Both the position numbers and the translations under genes were made by a program. The notes beneath the pieces are model-generated. The model worked only from the letters and a program-made list of their open reading frames with translations. It searched no databases and had not been told where the DNA came from. From positions 62,001 through 126,000 of the forward strand of contig NZ_JBGCCH010000012.1 in assembly GCF_041261205.1 (NCBI RefSeq): 64,000 nucleotides of DNA, written 5' to 3'. The stretch is from Catenulispora sp. MAP5-51 (GTDB lineage: Bacteria; Actinomycetota; Actinomycetes; Streptomycetales; Catenulisporaceae). Of the stretch, positions 53,731 through 62,701 are shown piece by piece. Within the stretch, counting starts at the first letter, position 1, and every line of letters begins with the position of its first letter.

Positions 53731-54842
53731 CGGGCTGCTCCCGTCATCTCGCCGGTGTCGGAGCGTTCGGTGCGTTCGGTGCCTTCGGTGCGCTCGGACC
53801 GTTCGGCGCCGGCCTGGGCGCCGACCCGGACGCCCGGGTGCGTCATCTCGTCGCTCGCCGCCAGCGCGTTGCCGGTCACGGCCGCGCGCAGCCGGTTGAT
53901 CACCGCGGCGCGCAGCTCCGGGGGTTCCAGGACCTGCACGTCGGGGCCGAACTCGGCGAGCCAGCCGGCCATGCCGGTGTTGCGCGGCACGGTCAGCACG
54001 TCCCAGCCGGTCGGCTCGCCGTCGAGCAGCTCCGGCTCGCACTCGGTGGCCCGGCGGCGCAGCAGGAAGCCGGTGTCGGCCTTCAGCCGCAGCCGGGCGG
54101 TGCCGACGTTGCGGTTCTGCTTCCAGGCGAAGTCGGCGACCTTGGCGTGCACGTCCATGTCGTCGGGCACCGGCTCGGTCAGGTGCCCGGCCAGCAGCAC
54201 CACCTCGCCGACGATCCGGTCCAGCCGGAACATCCGGTCGGCGCCGCGGGCCCGGTCGTACCCGGCCAGGTACCAGTGCCCGCGCCAGGAGTCGATGGCC
54301 CACGGCTCGACCTTGCGCTCGGCCGGGTCCACCTCGCCGGACTTGCGGTAGCCGAAGGACACCGGGCGCCGGTCGCAGATGGCCTGCAGCAACGGCTCGA
54401 AGGCACTGGTCTCGGTCCGCACCCGGGGCTCGATGCCGGACTGGCTGATGTCCCCGACCTCGATGCCCGCGCTCTTGAGCTTGAGCAGCGCCGAGGAGGC
54501 GTCGGAGGCCAGCACCGCCTGCTGCCAGAAGCGCGCGGCGACGCCGAGCACGGCCGCCTCGTCGCGCTCCAGACGGATCTCGGGCAGGTTGTAGGAGTCC
54601 TTGGGGATCCGGTAGCCGATCTCGTCCTCGAACAGCGCGCTGTTGGTACCGGTCTCCAGGGGGATGCCCATCTCGCGGAGCTCGTCCTTGTCCCGCTCGA
54701 ACATACGCTCGAAAGCATCGTCCGTCGGGCACTCCCGATACGGCTCCAACGTGGCGCGCAAGCGCTCCTTGGTCACGTACTGCTTGGACGCGAGCAGGCA
54801 GATGACCAGGTTCACCAACCGCTCGGTCTTCGTGGCGGGCAT
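53727..54842 (-). CDS. pafB: WYL-domain regulator PafB
   Basis: 371 residues. Winged helix (VTKERLRATLEPYRECPTDDAFERMFERDK, core DDAFERMFERDKDELREMG), WYL domain (GYRKSGEVDPAERKVEPWAI; WYLAGYDRARGADRMFRLDRI in part) and WCX domain. The C-terminal tail SERTEGTERTERSDTGEM is a Glu/Arg/Thr repeat not seen in most PafB. PafBC in mycobacteria drives the RecA-independent DNA-damage response. AGGAG precedes the ATG. Confidence 0.94.
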   Translation of the reverse strand: MPATKTERLVNLVICLLASKQYVTKERLRATLEPYRECPTDDAFERMFERDKDELREMGIPLETGTNSALFEDEIGYRIPKDSYNLPEIRLERDEAAVLGVAARFWQQAVLASDASSALLKLKSAGIEVGDISQSGIEPRVRTETSAFEPLLQAICDRRPVSFGYRKSGEVDPAERKVEPWAIDSWRGHWYLAGYDRARGADRMFRLDRIVGEVVLLAGHLTEPVPDDMDVHAKVADFAWKQNRNVGTARLRLKADTGFLLRRRATECEPELLDGEPTGWDVLTVPRNTGMAGWLAEFGPDVQVLEPPELRAAVINRLRAAVTGNALAASDEMTHPGVRVGAQAGAERSERTEGTERTERSDTGEMTGAAR

Positions 54843-54984
54843 CGAGGTTCTCCTACAACTACTCGGGTACGCGTGAACGGTAGCGCTAAACGGAGGGGTG
54901 GCGCAGCGTCGTACACATTGGCGAACACGAACGGGTGAAGACTGGTGGGCTAACGGGTGCCACTGTGCCGGTAGCGTGGGGCGG

Positions 54985-56070
54985 GTGATCCAGTGGCGGC
55001 GCGGTGTGGTTGCAGCTGTAGGCCGCGCATGGCGCGGTTCTCTGGAGATAGATGTAACGGCCGCAGATGGACGAATGTTCCGTGCCCTCGCTTATCCGGA
55101 GCTGGTCGGACGTCCGGAGGTCGGCGACGAGGTGCTGGTCTCCGTCGCGGCTCTCGAGTTGGGACTCGGGACCGGAGGCTATGCGCTGGTCGTGGCGATC
55201 CCGTCCCGGCTCCCTGAGGACGCTCCTCTAGAGGGACACATGGTGAAGGCGCGCTATACGCCGCTGCAGACCGTTGTAGATGGAGCCGAGGAACGCTACC
55301 CGGAGCTGGCGAACGCATCGTCCTTGGACGGGATGCCGGTGGTGGTGGCCGATCTGCATTCCGCATTGCCGGCGGTCCTTGCCGGCATCCGCGCGGAGCG
55401 TCCCGATGCGCGCGTCGCCTATGTGATGACCGACGGAGGCGCGCTCCCCCTGTGGCTCTCGCGGGCGGTCGACGGTCTGCGCGACGCCGGCTGGCTCGCG
55501 GCGGGCACGGTCACCGTCGGGCAGGCGTTCGGCGGGGATCTGGAGTGCGTGACCGTGCACAGTGGGCTTCTTGCGGCGCGCCACGTACTGAAGGCGGACA
55601 TCGCCGTCGTCACGCAAGGCCCCGGCAACCTCGGCACCGGAACCGAGTGGGGGTTCTCGGGGGCGGCGTGCGGAGAAGCCATTAATGCGGTGGCGGTACT
55701 CGGAGGACTGCCGGTCGCGGCGCTAAGGGTTTCGTCCGGAGACGCCCGCGAGCGCCACCACGGACTGAGCCACCACAGCCTCACCGCCTATGGAAAGGTC
55801 GCCTTGGCGCGCGCCGAAGTAGCGCTGCCGGACGTGGACGATGTCTTCTGGCACGGAGTGGCTTCACAGAGCGCAGAGCTAAGGACACGACACACAGTGG
55901 TCCCGGTACCGGTCGACGGACTGGATTCCGCTTTGCGTTCCTCCCCGGTGAAGCTGAGCACCATGGGCCGCGGTCTGGATCAGGATTACCCGGCATTCCT
56001 CGCCTCGGCCTGCGCGGGTCGACTGGCGTCTGTCGGCGGTAGTCAGCACTATGGGATGCTTCACACCTGA
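54985..56070 (+). CDS. DUF3866 family protein
   Basis: 361 residues. It opens VIQWRRGVVAAVGRAWRGSLEI, a family hallmark, and contains VTQGPGNLGTGTEWGFSG, RHHGLSHHSLTAYGKV and SVGGSQHYGMLHT. Function unknown; the HHGLSHHS cluster could bind metal. TAGCGT ends 7 bases before GTG 54985, fixing a start 87 bases inside the longest frame. It is divergent from pafB, a place it keeps in related genomes. Confidence 0.86.
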   Translation: MIQWRRGVVAAVGRAWRGSLEIDVTAADGRMFRALAYPELVGRPEVGDEVLVSVAALELGLGTGGYALVVAIPSRLPEDAPLEGHMVKARYTPLQTVVDGAEERYPELANASSLDGMPVVVADLHSALPAVLAGIRAERPDARVAYVMTDGGALPLWLSRAVDGLRDAGWLAAGTVTVGQAFGGDLECVTVHSGLLAARHVLKADIAVVTQGPGNLGTGTEWGFSGAACGEAINAVAVLGGLPVAALRVSSGDARERHHGLSHHSLTAYGKVALARAEVALPDVDDVFWHGVASQSAELRTRHTVVPVPVDGLDSALRSSPVKLSTMGRGLDQDYPAFLASACAGRLASVGGSQHYGMLHT

Positions 56071-56097
56071 GACCGAGATCCGGGAGGGACGTTGGTC

Positions 56098-56643
56098 GTG
56101 GAAGAGGGCGTCGAAGAAGTCAACGCCGCCGCGGAGCACGAAGAGCACGAGCACATCGTGACCCCGACCGAGCGCAAGCTCCGGGCGGTGCCCGTCCTGA
56201 TCCTGAGCTGCGTCGTGTTCGGCCTGGCGGCCGCGGCGTTCGCCTGGACGACGCTGCGCGTCCACGACCGGCAGATGTCGGCGGAGGCGAACGAGAAGGC
56301 GGTCGCGTTCCTGCTGGGCACGCCGGGCCTGCAGACCTCGGAGCAGCCGGCGGCCGGCGGCGGCTCGGTGACCGCGTTCTACTCCGCCAAGCTGCACCGG
56401 TTCGCGATCACCGGCCACGACCTGCCCTCGCTCGGTCACGGCAAGACCTACGAGTTCTGGTACCGCACCGGCGCCGGCCAGCCGGCGAAGGAGGCCGGGA
56501 CCTCGCGCTTCGACGGGCCGCAGAACGACATGGTCGTGGTCTGGCTCCCGACCGCGGCGGCCTCGCTGGCGGTCTCGGTCGAGCCCTCCGGCGGCGTGTC
56601 CACGCTGTCGGGGGCGCCGATCGCCGAGCTGACGCTGGGATAG
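56098..56643 (+). CDS. RskA-C-like membrane sensor protein without anti-sigma domain
   Basis: 181 residues. One membrane helix (VPVLILSCVVFGLAAAAFAW) separates a short acidic N-terminus from an outer domain like the C-terminal part of anti-sigma-K factors (LPSLGHGKTYEFWY, VVVWLPTAAASLAVSVEP). The usual N-terminal zinc anti-sigma motif (HxxxCxxC) is absent. GTG 56098 has GGGAGGG nine bases upstream; a TTG two codons earlier is too close. It follows DUF3866 by 27 bases. Confidence 0.75.
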   Translation: MEEGVEEVNAAAEHEEHEHIVTPTERKLRAVPVLILSCVVFGLAAAAFAWTTLRVHDRQMSAEANEKAVAFLLGTPGLQTSEQPAAGGGSVTAFYSAKLHRFAITGHDLPSLGHGKTYEFWYRTGAGQPAKEAGTSRFDGPQNDMVVVWLPTAAASLAVSVEPSGGVSTLSGAPIAELTLG

Positions 56644-56649
56644 CCGCCC

Positions 56650-56671
56650 CGGGCCCGGTCGCCCGGGCCCG
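56650..56671. terminator. Bidirectional hairpin terminator
   Basis: CGGGCCCGG / CCGGGCCCG, a 9-bp perfect stem with loop TCGC, between convergent genes. Confidence 0.75.
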
Positions 56672-56678
56672 CCGCGCG

Positions 56679-57308
56679 CTATTCGGTGATCAGCAGGTCG
56701 CCGGCCAGGATCGCGAACAACGTCCCGGTCACCGCGTCGACGACCCGGCGGGCCCGCGCGTAGGCGGCCGCGATCCGCTTGGCGGAGAACAAGCACGCCA
56801 CGAGCACGTACCACGCGACGCCGACCGCGGGGATCGCCACGCCGATCGCGGTCCGGTACTCCCAGTCCACGTGCGGCGGGAGCAGCGCGGCGAAGACGCT
56901 GGAGAAGAAGACGGCGGCCTTCGGGTTGCCGATGTTGCACAGGAAGCCTGCGCGGAAGGCCGAGAGGGCACTGCGCGGGCGGACTCCCACGACGCCGGCG
57001 GCCGGTCCGTGCAGCTTGCGGCGCGCCGCCGAGCGCAGGAGCTGGAAGGCCAGCCACAGCAGATAAGCCGCACCGGCCACCCGCACCGCCTCGAACACCG
57101 GCTGGAACCTGACCAGCAGCACGGTCAGGCCGACCAGGCTGGTCGTGGCCCAGACCGCCATCGCGGAGGCGACGCCCAGGCCCACGAAGACCGCGTCGCG
57201 GCGCGAGCGCGCGACCGAGGCGTGGGAGACGGCGAGGAAGTCGGGGCCCGGGATCAGCAGGGCCAGGGTCCAGACGGTCAGCAAGGCGGCGAAGGACGCG
57301 ACAGGCAT
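56679..57308 (-). CDS. LysE/RhtB-family amino-acid exporter
   Basis: 209 residues, about six membrane helices. LALLIPGPDFLAVSHASVARSRRDA (core PGPDFLAVS) is the signature loop; GFLCNIGNPKAAVFFSSVF matches the second repeat. Family members export basic amino acids, homoserine or similar; the substrate here is not known. A single gene with terminators on both sides. Confidence 0.9.
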   Translation of the reverse strand: MPVASFAALLTVWTLALLIPGPDFLAVSHASVARSRRDAVFVGLGVASAMAVWATTSLVGLTVLLVRFQPVFEAVRVAGAAYLLWLAFQLLRSAARRKLHGPAAGVVGVRPRSALSAFRAGFLCNIGNPKAAVFFSSVFAALLPPHVDWEYRTAIGVAIPAVGVAWYVLVACLFSAKRIAAAYARARRVVDAVTGTLFAILAGDLLITE

Positions 57309-57397
57309 ACCGCCGATGCTGCCACGGGATCGCGGTCGCGCGGCAGGTCGATGGGGGTGTATCGGGCCACCGGTCGCGGATTGGCCCGCAAAACGCC

Positions 57398-57428
57398 GAC
57401 GGCCGTCCCGGATCCCGGGACGGCCGTC
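57398..57428. terminator. Terminator after the small FKBP gene
   Basis: Perfect 14-bp stem GACGGCCGTCCCGG / CCGGGACGGCCGTC with a 3-base loop, 23 bases past the stop. Confidence 0.9.
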
Positions 57429-57450
57429 GAAGGCGGAGCGCCTGGTCGGG

Positions 57451-57825
57451 TCAGCTGACGCCGAGCAGGTCGACGACGAAGATCAGCGTCTCGCCCGGCT
57501 TGATCAGCGGGCTCGGGCTGCGGTCGCCGTAGGCCAGGTGCGGCGGGATGACCAGCTTGCGCCGGCCGCCGACCTTCATGCCGGCCACGCCGCGGTCCCA
57601 GCCGGCGATGACCCGGCCGCCGCCCAGCGGGAAGCTGAAGGGCTGGCCGCGGTTCCAGGAGGCGTCGAACTCCTCGCCGGTGGAGTAGGACACGCCGGCG
57701 TAGTGCACCGTGACCTGCTGGCCGGCCTTGGCTTCCTCGCCGGTGCCGACGGTGATGTCCTCGATCACCAGGTCCGCGGGGACCTCGAAGTCGGGGAAGT
57801 CGATCTCAGGCTTGTCAAGACTCAT
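57451..57825 (-). CDS. FKBP-type peptidyl-prolyl isomerase, cytoplasmic
   Basis: 124 residues, one FKBP domain. VTVHYAGVSYSTGEEFDASWNRGQPFSFPLGGGRVIAGWDRGVAGMKVGG (cores GEEFDASW, RVIAGWDRGVAGMKVGGRR) and IPPHLAYGDRS carry the usual Asp, Trp, Tyr pocket residues. No signal peptide. It speeds folding around proline. It lies beside a two-domain secreted paralogue and next to the proteasome genes, a common actinobacterial order. Confidence 0.94.
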   Translation of the reverse strand: MSLDKPEIDFPDFEVPADLVIEDITVGTGEEAKAGQQVTVHYAGVSYSTGEEFDASWNRGQPFSFPLGGGRVIAGWDRGVAGMKVGGRRKLVIPPHLAYGDRSPSPLIKPGETLIFVVDLLGVS

Positions 57826-57882
57826 GGGCTAGCTGTTCCCAATCCTGTCGGTGATGGACTCCTCGTTACGCTATCAGGGCGT

Positions 57883-57912
57883 CTTCGGCGCCACCCGACG
57901 GTGGCGCCGAAG
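57883..57912. terminator. Terminator after the FKBP lipoprotein gene
   Basis: 13-bp perfect stem CTTCGGCGCCACC / GGTGGCGCCGAAG with loop CGAC, 5 bases past the stop. Confidence 0.88.
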
Positions 57913-57917
57913 GAGTC

Positions 57918-58916
57918 CTAGCGGGCGTCGAGGATGTCCACGACGAACACCATGGTGTCGGTGCCCTGGATCCCGGCGTCGGGCTGGCCCTGCGCGCCGT
58001 ACCCCTTGTCCGGCGGCACGACCAGCAGCACCCGCGAGCCGACGGTCTGCCCGACCAGGCCCTCGTCCCAGCCCGGCACCACGTCGCCGACGCCGATCTG
58101 GGTGGCGAACAGCGACTTGCCCTTGCTGAACGAGGAGTCGAAGATCTGCCCGGTGCGCCAGATGAGGCCCTCGTACTGGACCACCAGGGTCTGGCCCTTC
58201 TTCACCGGCGCGCCCTTGCCGACGATCACCGGCTTGTAGACGGCCGTGGTCGGCGGCTGCTTGCCGGCCGGGATGGTCACCTTCGGGTCGTCCTTGCCCA
58301 CGGTGGTGGCCACGCTCGGCAGGGTCGGGTCGTTCGGCACCCCGGTGCCGGCCGGGATGTCGGCCTGCACCGAGGGGTACACGCCGATGATGTCGATGTC
58401 GAAGATGATGGTGTCGGTCCCGGTGATGGTGATCTTGCCATCGGTGGTCCCCTTGGCCCCGAAGCCCAGCGCCGGCGGCACCACCAGCTCCACCCGGCTG
58501 CCGGCGGCCTGGCCCTTCAGGCCCTGCTCCCAGCCCGGCAGCATCTGGTTCTGGCCCTCGACCTGCAGCGCCGGGTGCTGACCCTGGTCGTAGCTGCTGC
58601 CCAGGTCCGAGCCGTCGCGCCAGAGCTTGGCGCCGAACTGCAGGACCAGCACGCTGCCGTCGGTGACCTTGGGCCCGTCGCCCTGGATCTTCACCTTGAC
58701 GCCGAGCTTGCCGTCGGGCTGCCCGGCCGGAACCGTGATGTTCGGCCGCACCCCGACCGCGTCGGCGACCGGCGCGCCGGTGGACGCGGTGGAGCCGGCC
58801 GGCGTTTTGGGCGCGGCGGGCTTGCTCGACGACGAGCACCCGGCGAGCAGCACCAGGCCGGCGGCGAGGCCGGCGAGGGTGGTCTGGGTCCGGCGGGTGG
58901 CCACGGGACGGCGCAC
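57918..58916 (-). CDS. Lipoprotein with two FKBP domains
   Basis: 332 residues. Signal peptide and lipobox LLAGC (Cys27). FKBP domain 1 (about 75-180, LPGWEQGLKGQAAGSRVELVVPPALGFG, cores LPGWEQGLKG and VVPPALGFG) and domain 2 (about 225-332, VVPGWDEGLVGQTVGSRVLLVVPPDKGYG). Domain 1 has Phe where the active-site Tyr usually sits (LGFG against KGYG), and FGAKLWRDG in place of YxGxxxDG, so it may be a binding module and domain 2 the catalyst. Anchored outside the membrane. Confidence 0.92.
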   Translation of the reverse strand: MRRPVATRRTQTTLAGLAAGLVLLAGCSSSSKPAAPKTPAGSTASTGAPVADAVGVRPNITVPAGQPDGKLGVKVKIQGDGPKVTDGSVLVLQFGAKLWRDGSDLGSSYDQGQHPALQVEGQNQMLPGWEQGLKGQAAGSRVELVVPPALGFGAKGTTDGKITITGTDTIIFDIDIIGVYPSVQADIPAGTGVPNDPTLPSVATTVGKDDPKVTIPAGKQPPTTAVYKPVIVGKGAPVKKGQTLVVQYEGLIWRTGQIFDSSFSKGKSLFATQIGVGDVVPGWDEGLVGQTVGSRVLLVVPPDKGYGAQGQPDAGIQGTDTMVFVVDILDAR

Positions 58917-59043
58917 TGGAAAACCTCGAATCGGCGCGGGGGGATACGACGATCACACGTCGTGGGACCGCACCACAGTAGCGTGGCCCGCGTCCGGCGG
59001 GGGCCGGGCGCGGGCCATGAGAAGACGAATACCGAGGTTGTCG

Positions 59044-60405
59044 CTACATGGACGAGATGAGCTTCTCCACCCGCTCGTCCACCGACCGGAACGGGTCCTT
59101 GCACAGCACAGTGCGCTGGGCCTGGTCGTTCAGCTTCAGGTGCACCCAGTCGACGGTGAAGTCCCGCCGCTGCTCCTGCGCCCGCTTGATGAACTCCCCG
59201 CGCAGGCGCGCCCGGGTGGTCTGCGGCGGGACCGACTTGGCCTGGAAGATCTCCAGATCGGTGGCCGTCCGCTCCACCATGCCGCGCTTCTCCAGCAGGT
59301 AGTACAGCCCGCGGTTGCGGGAGATGTCGTGGTAGGCCAGGTCCAGCTGCGCCACCCGCGGGGCGGACATCGCCAGGTTGTTCTTCGCGCGGTAGCGCTC
59401 GATCAGCTGGTACTTGATCACCCAGTCGATCTCCCGGGAGATCAGGTCCAGGTCGCCGGTGGACACCGCGGTCAGGGTGCGCTCCCACAGGTCCAGGATC
59501 TTGTCCACGGCGCCGGTGCGCAGACCGCGCTTCTCGGCGAAGTCCCTGGCCTTGGTGAAGTACTCCTCCTGTATCTCCAGCGCGCTCATCTCGCGGCCGT
59601 TGGCCAGACGGACCTTCTTCTGGCCGGTCATGTCGTGGCTGACCTCGCGGATGGCCCGGATCGGGTTCTCCAGGGTCATGTCGCGCAGCGTGGTTCCGGC
59701 CTCGATCATGCGCAGGACCAGGTCCGTGGCTCCCACCTTCAGGAGCATCGTGGTCTCGGACATGTTGGAGTCGCCGACGATCACGTGCAGGCGCCGGTAC
59801 TTCTCGGCGTCGGCGTGCGGCTCGTCACGGGTGTTGATGATCGGGCGGGAGCGGGTGGTGGCGCTGGAGACGCCCTCCCAGATGTGCTCGGCCCGCTGCG
59901 AGACGCAGTAGACCGCGCCGCGCGGGGTGGCCAGCACCTTGCCGGCGCCGCAGATCAGCTGGCGGGTGACCAGGAACGGGATCAGCACGTCGGCCAGGCG
60001 GGAGAACTCCCCGTGCCGGCCCACCAGGTAGTTCTCGTGGCAGCCGTAGGAGTTGCCGGCCGAGTCGGTGTTGTTCTTGAACAGGTAGACGTCGCCGGCG
60101 ATGCCCTCCTCGTGCAGGCGCCGCTCGGCGTCGGCCAGCAGACCCTCCAGGATCCGCTCGCCGGCCTTGTCGTGGACGATCAGCTCGCGCACGGAGTCGC
60201 ACTCGGGAGTGGCGTACTCCGGGTGCGAGCCGACGTCCAGGTACAGCCGCGCGCCGTTGCGCAGGAAGACGTTGCTGGAGCGCCCCCAGGACACGACGCG
60301 GCGGAAGAGGTAGCGGGCGACCTCGTCCGGGGACAGACGACGCTGGCCGCGGAACGTGCAGGTGACGCCGTATTCGTTTTCGAGTCCGAAGATCCGCCGG
60401 TCCAT
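59044..60405 (-). CDS. pafA: Pup-protein ligase PafA
   Basis: 453 residues. [14 protein letters not shown] (with the catalytic Glu and ATP-binding residues), [33 protein letters not shown] and [13 protein letters not shown] are family hallmarks; the C-terminal domain ends near [12 protein letters not shown]. It attaches the C-terminal Glu of Pup to Lys of target proteins. ATG 60405 matches the family start; AAGGTGG precedes it. It follows prcA. Confidence 0.96.
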   Translation of the reverse strand: MDRRIFGLENEYGVTCTFRGQRRLSPDEVARYLFRRVVSWGRSSNVFLRNGARLYLDVGSHPEYATPECDSVRELIVHDKAGERILEGLLADAERRLHEEGIAGDVYLFKNNTDSAGNSYGCHENYLVGRHGEFSRLADVLIPFLVTRQLICGAGKVLATPRGAVYCVSQRAEHIWEGVSSATTRSRPIINTRDEPHADAEKYRRLHVIVGDSNMSETTMLLKVGATDLVLRMIEAGTTLRDMTLENPIRAIREVSHDMTGQKKVRLANGREMSALEIQEEYFTKARDFAEKRGLRTGAVDKILDLWERTLTAVSTGDLDLISREIDWVIKYQLIERYRAKNNLAMSAPRVAQLDLAYHDISRNRGLYYLLEKRGMVERTATDLEIFQAKSVPPQTTRARLRGEFIKRAQEQRRDFTVDWVHLKLNDQAQRTVLCKDPFRSVDERVEKLISSM

Positions 60406-60476
60406 GATGACCACCTTATGCCGCGTAAGACTTTAATCCGCGCCAGACCTTTGCGTCGTTGTCCGGCCACCGCATG

Positions 60477-61319
60477 TCAGGACTCCTCAGGAGTCCCGTC
60501 CTCGTCCAGGAGGTCGTCCACGGCGCCGAGCACGTCCTTGTCGGACAGCTCCGGCTCGGCCGGGGCGTCCCCGTCCTCGCCGCCCTTGCCGCCCTTGCCG
60601 CCCTTGCCCCCGTCGGCGTCGCCGTCGACACCGAGCAGGGCCGCCAGGGCCGGGCCGGTGATCCGCCGGAACTTGCGCACCCGGGTGCGGGTGCGGTCCA
60701 GGACCGCGACCTCCAGCTGGTTGGGGGCCAGGGTGCGCGGCTCGGTGCCGTCCCGGCCCAGGGCCTCGACCGCGGCGTTGAGCACCGTCTCCAGCGCGGC
60801 GTTCTCCTCGTAGGAGGACTCCAGCACCTGGGTCACGGCGTCCGCGGCGCCGCCGAGCACCTGGAAGCCGCGGATGTCGGTGACCTGGCCGTCGAAGGTG
60901 ACCCGGTAGCCCTGGTCGTCGGCGGCCTTGTCGCCCACCTCGGCCACGGCCAGCTCCACCTCGTAGGGCTTGCCCGCGCCCTCGCTGAACATCGTGCCCA
61001 GGGCCTGGGCGTAGGTGTTGGCCAGGGCCCGGCCGGTGACGTCGCGGCGGTCGTAGACGTACCCGCGCATGTCGGCGTGCCGGACGCCGGCGATGCGCAG
61101 CTGCTCGTACTCGTTGTACCGGCCGGCCGCGGCGAAGGCGATGCGGTCGTAGATCTCGGAGATCTTGTGCAGGGCCCGCGACGGGTTCTCCCCGACGAAC
61201 AGGATGCCCTTGTCATAGAAGATGACTGCCACCGACCGGCCACGCGAGATGCCCTTGCGGGCATACTCGGCCCGGTCCTTCATGATCTGTTCGGGCGAGA
61301 CGTAGAACGGCGTCGTCAC
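60477..61319 (-). CDS. prcA: 20S proteasome alpha subunit
   Basis: 280 residues. [32 protein letters not shown] (core [19 protein letters not shown]) is the gate-forming N-terminus. The last ~45 residues are a disordered tail with [11 protein letters not shown] and acidic stretches, in place of the usual activator-interacting end. Forms the outer ring. GTG start. It lies 67 bases after prcB. Confidence 0.95.
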   Translation of the reverse strand: MTTPFYVSPEQIMKDRAEYARKGISRGRSVAVIFYDKGILFVGENPSRALHKISEIYDRIAFAAAGRYNEYEQLRIAGVRHADMRGYVYDRRDVTGRALANTYAQALGTMFSEGAGKPYEVELAVAEVGDKAADDQGYRVTFDGQVTDIRGFQVLGGAADAVTQVLESSYEENAALETVLNAAVEALGRDGTEPRTLAPNQLEVAVLDRTRTRVRKFRRITGPALAALLGVDGDADGGKGGKGGKGGEDGDAPAEPELSDKDVLGAVDDLLDEDGTPEES

Positions 61320-61385
61320 GACGGGTCACTCCTGACTGGGACCGGTGCCTGCAAGACTGTTGATTCGATCGCTACGGAGTGCAAG

Positions 61386-62246
61386 TTACCGCAGCGGGGA
61401 GCGGGGTCCGTCGGGAACCGCGCGGCGGGCGTCCATGATGCCCTCGACGAGCGCGGAGAGTTCGGAGTCCGGCAGCCGCCGGTAGCCGTCCTCGGTGACC
61501 ACCGCGACGACCGGGTAGATCTTGCGGAACAGGTCCGGGCCGCCGGTGGCCGAGTCGTCGTCGGCGGCGTCGTAGAGCGCCTGCACGGCCGCGATCGCGG
61601 CCTCCTCGGCGGTGAAGTCCGGGCGGAACAGCTTCTTGAGCGCACCGCGGGCGAACATCGAGCCCGAGCCGACCGAGTAGTGGTCGTGCTCCTCGTACAT
61701 GCCGCCGGTGACGTCGTAGCTGAAGATCCGGCCCTGGCCGGTCTCCTCGTCATAGCCGGCGAACAGCGGGACCACGGCCAGGCCCTGCATCGCCATCGCG
61801 AGGTTGCCGCGGATCATGGTGGCCAGGCGGTTGGCCTTGCCGTCGGTGGAGAGCGTGACGCCCTCGATCTTCTCGTAGTGCTCCAGCTCCAGCTGGAACA
61901 GCCGGACCACCTCCACGGCCAGGCCCGCGCTGCCGGCGATGCCGACCGCGGAGAACTCGTCGGCCGGGAACACCTTCTCGATGTCCCGTTGGGCGATGAA
62001 GTTGCCCATGGTGGCCCGGCGGTCGCCGGCCAGGAGCACGCCGCCGGGGAAGGTGATGGAGACGATGGTGGTGCCGTGCGGCGCGATGTCGCCGCCGGAA
62101 AGGGAGGACCCGGCCGGCAGGGAGCGCCCGGCCGGCAGGTACTCGGGGGCGAAGCCCTTCAAGAACTCGCTGAAAGAGGAGATGCCCGGCGTGAGGAACG
62201 CCTGCGGCAGACCGCCCCGTGTGCCCCAGTCCGCGTTGGATTCCAC
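61386..62246 (-). CDS. prcB: 20S proteasome beta subunit
   Basis: 286 residues. A 58-residue propeptide ends APHG; autocleavage would expose Thr59 ([11 protein letters not shown]) as nucleophile. Asp75/Arg-type [20 protein letters not shown] and [12 protein letters not shown] are catalytic-ring motifs. It forms the inner proteolytic rings with PrcA outside. It sits between pup and prcA. Confidence 0.96.
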   Translation of the reverse strand: MESNADWGTRGGLPQAFLTPGISSFSEFLKGFAPEYLPAGRSLPAGSSLSGGDIAPHGTTIVSITFPGGVLLAGDRRATMGNFIAQRDIEKVFPADEFSAVGIAGSAGLAVEVVRLFQLELEHYEKIEGVTLSTDGKANRLATMIRGNLAMAMQGLAVVPLFAGYDEETGQGRIFSYDVTGGMYEEHDHYSVGSGSMFARGALKKLFRPDFTAEEAAIAAVQALYDAADDDSATGGPDLFRKIYPVVAVVTEDGYRRLPDSELSALVEGIMDARRAVPDGPRSPLR

Positions 62247-62320
62247 TTCAGCAATCCCCTTCTATCAAGATTCGTACGAAACAGAGCTTGAGGTGCTGCG
62301 ACCCTAGTTGATCGCGAACC

Positions 62321-62530
62321 TCACTGGCCACCCTTCTGGACGAAGCCCCGGACGAAGTCCTCGGAGTTGGCCTCGAGCACCTCGTCGATCTCGTCCAGCA
62401 TGGAGTCCACGTCCTCGGAGAGCTTCTCCTGACGCTCCTGCAGGTCGCTGCTCGCCTCGGGGGCGGTTTCCTCGACCTCTTGCTTGTCACGGTTGGCGTG
62501 CTGCTGGCCGCCGCGTTCGTCCGCTGCCAT
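62321..62530 (-). CDS. pup: Prokaryotic ubiquitin-like protein Pup
   Basis: 69 residues. Disordered, with the SEDVDSMLDEIDEVLEANSEDFVRGF segment (core DEIDEVLEANSEDFVRGF) that binds the proteasome ATPase, and the C-terminus QKGGQ. It ends in Gln, so it needs deamidation by Dop before ligation. ATG 62530 has GAGAGGG upstream. TAGAGT (62580-62575) may be the -10. Confidence 0.95.
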   Translation of the reverse strand: MAADERGGQQHANRDKQEVEETAPEASSDLQERQEKLSEDVDSMLDEIDEVLEANSEDFVRGFVQKGGQ

Positions 62531-62652
62531 CTCAGCCCTCTCCCACTCCTCGGCAAGGTTGCCGATCTTCCTCACTCTAGCTTCAACTTCCCCCGAACGG
62601 GGGTATTCCACTCGTGCCCGGGGGACCGAATAAATGACGTTCGTGGAATTCG

Positions 62653-62683
62653 TCGGACCAGCGCCGAAGCGGCGCTGGTCCGA
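62653..62683. terminator. Terminator between dop and pup
   Basis: Perfect 14-bp stem TCGGACCAGCGCCG / CGGCGCTGGTCCGA with loop AAG, 19 bases past the dop stop. It suggests pup is transcribed from its own promoter, not by read-through from dop. Confidence 0.9.
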
Positions 62684-62701
62684 TATGTGGAACGAGTCGT
62701 C

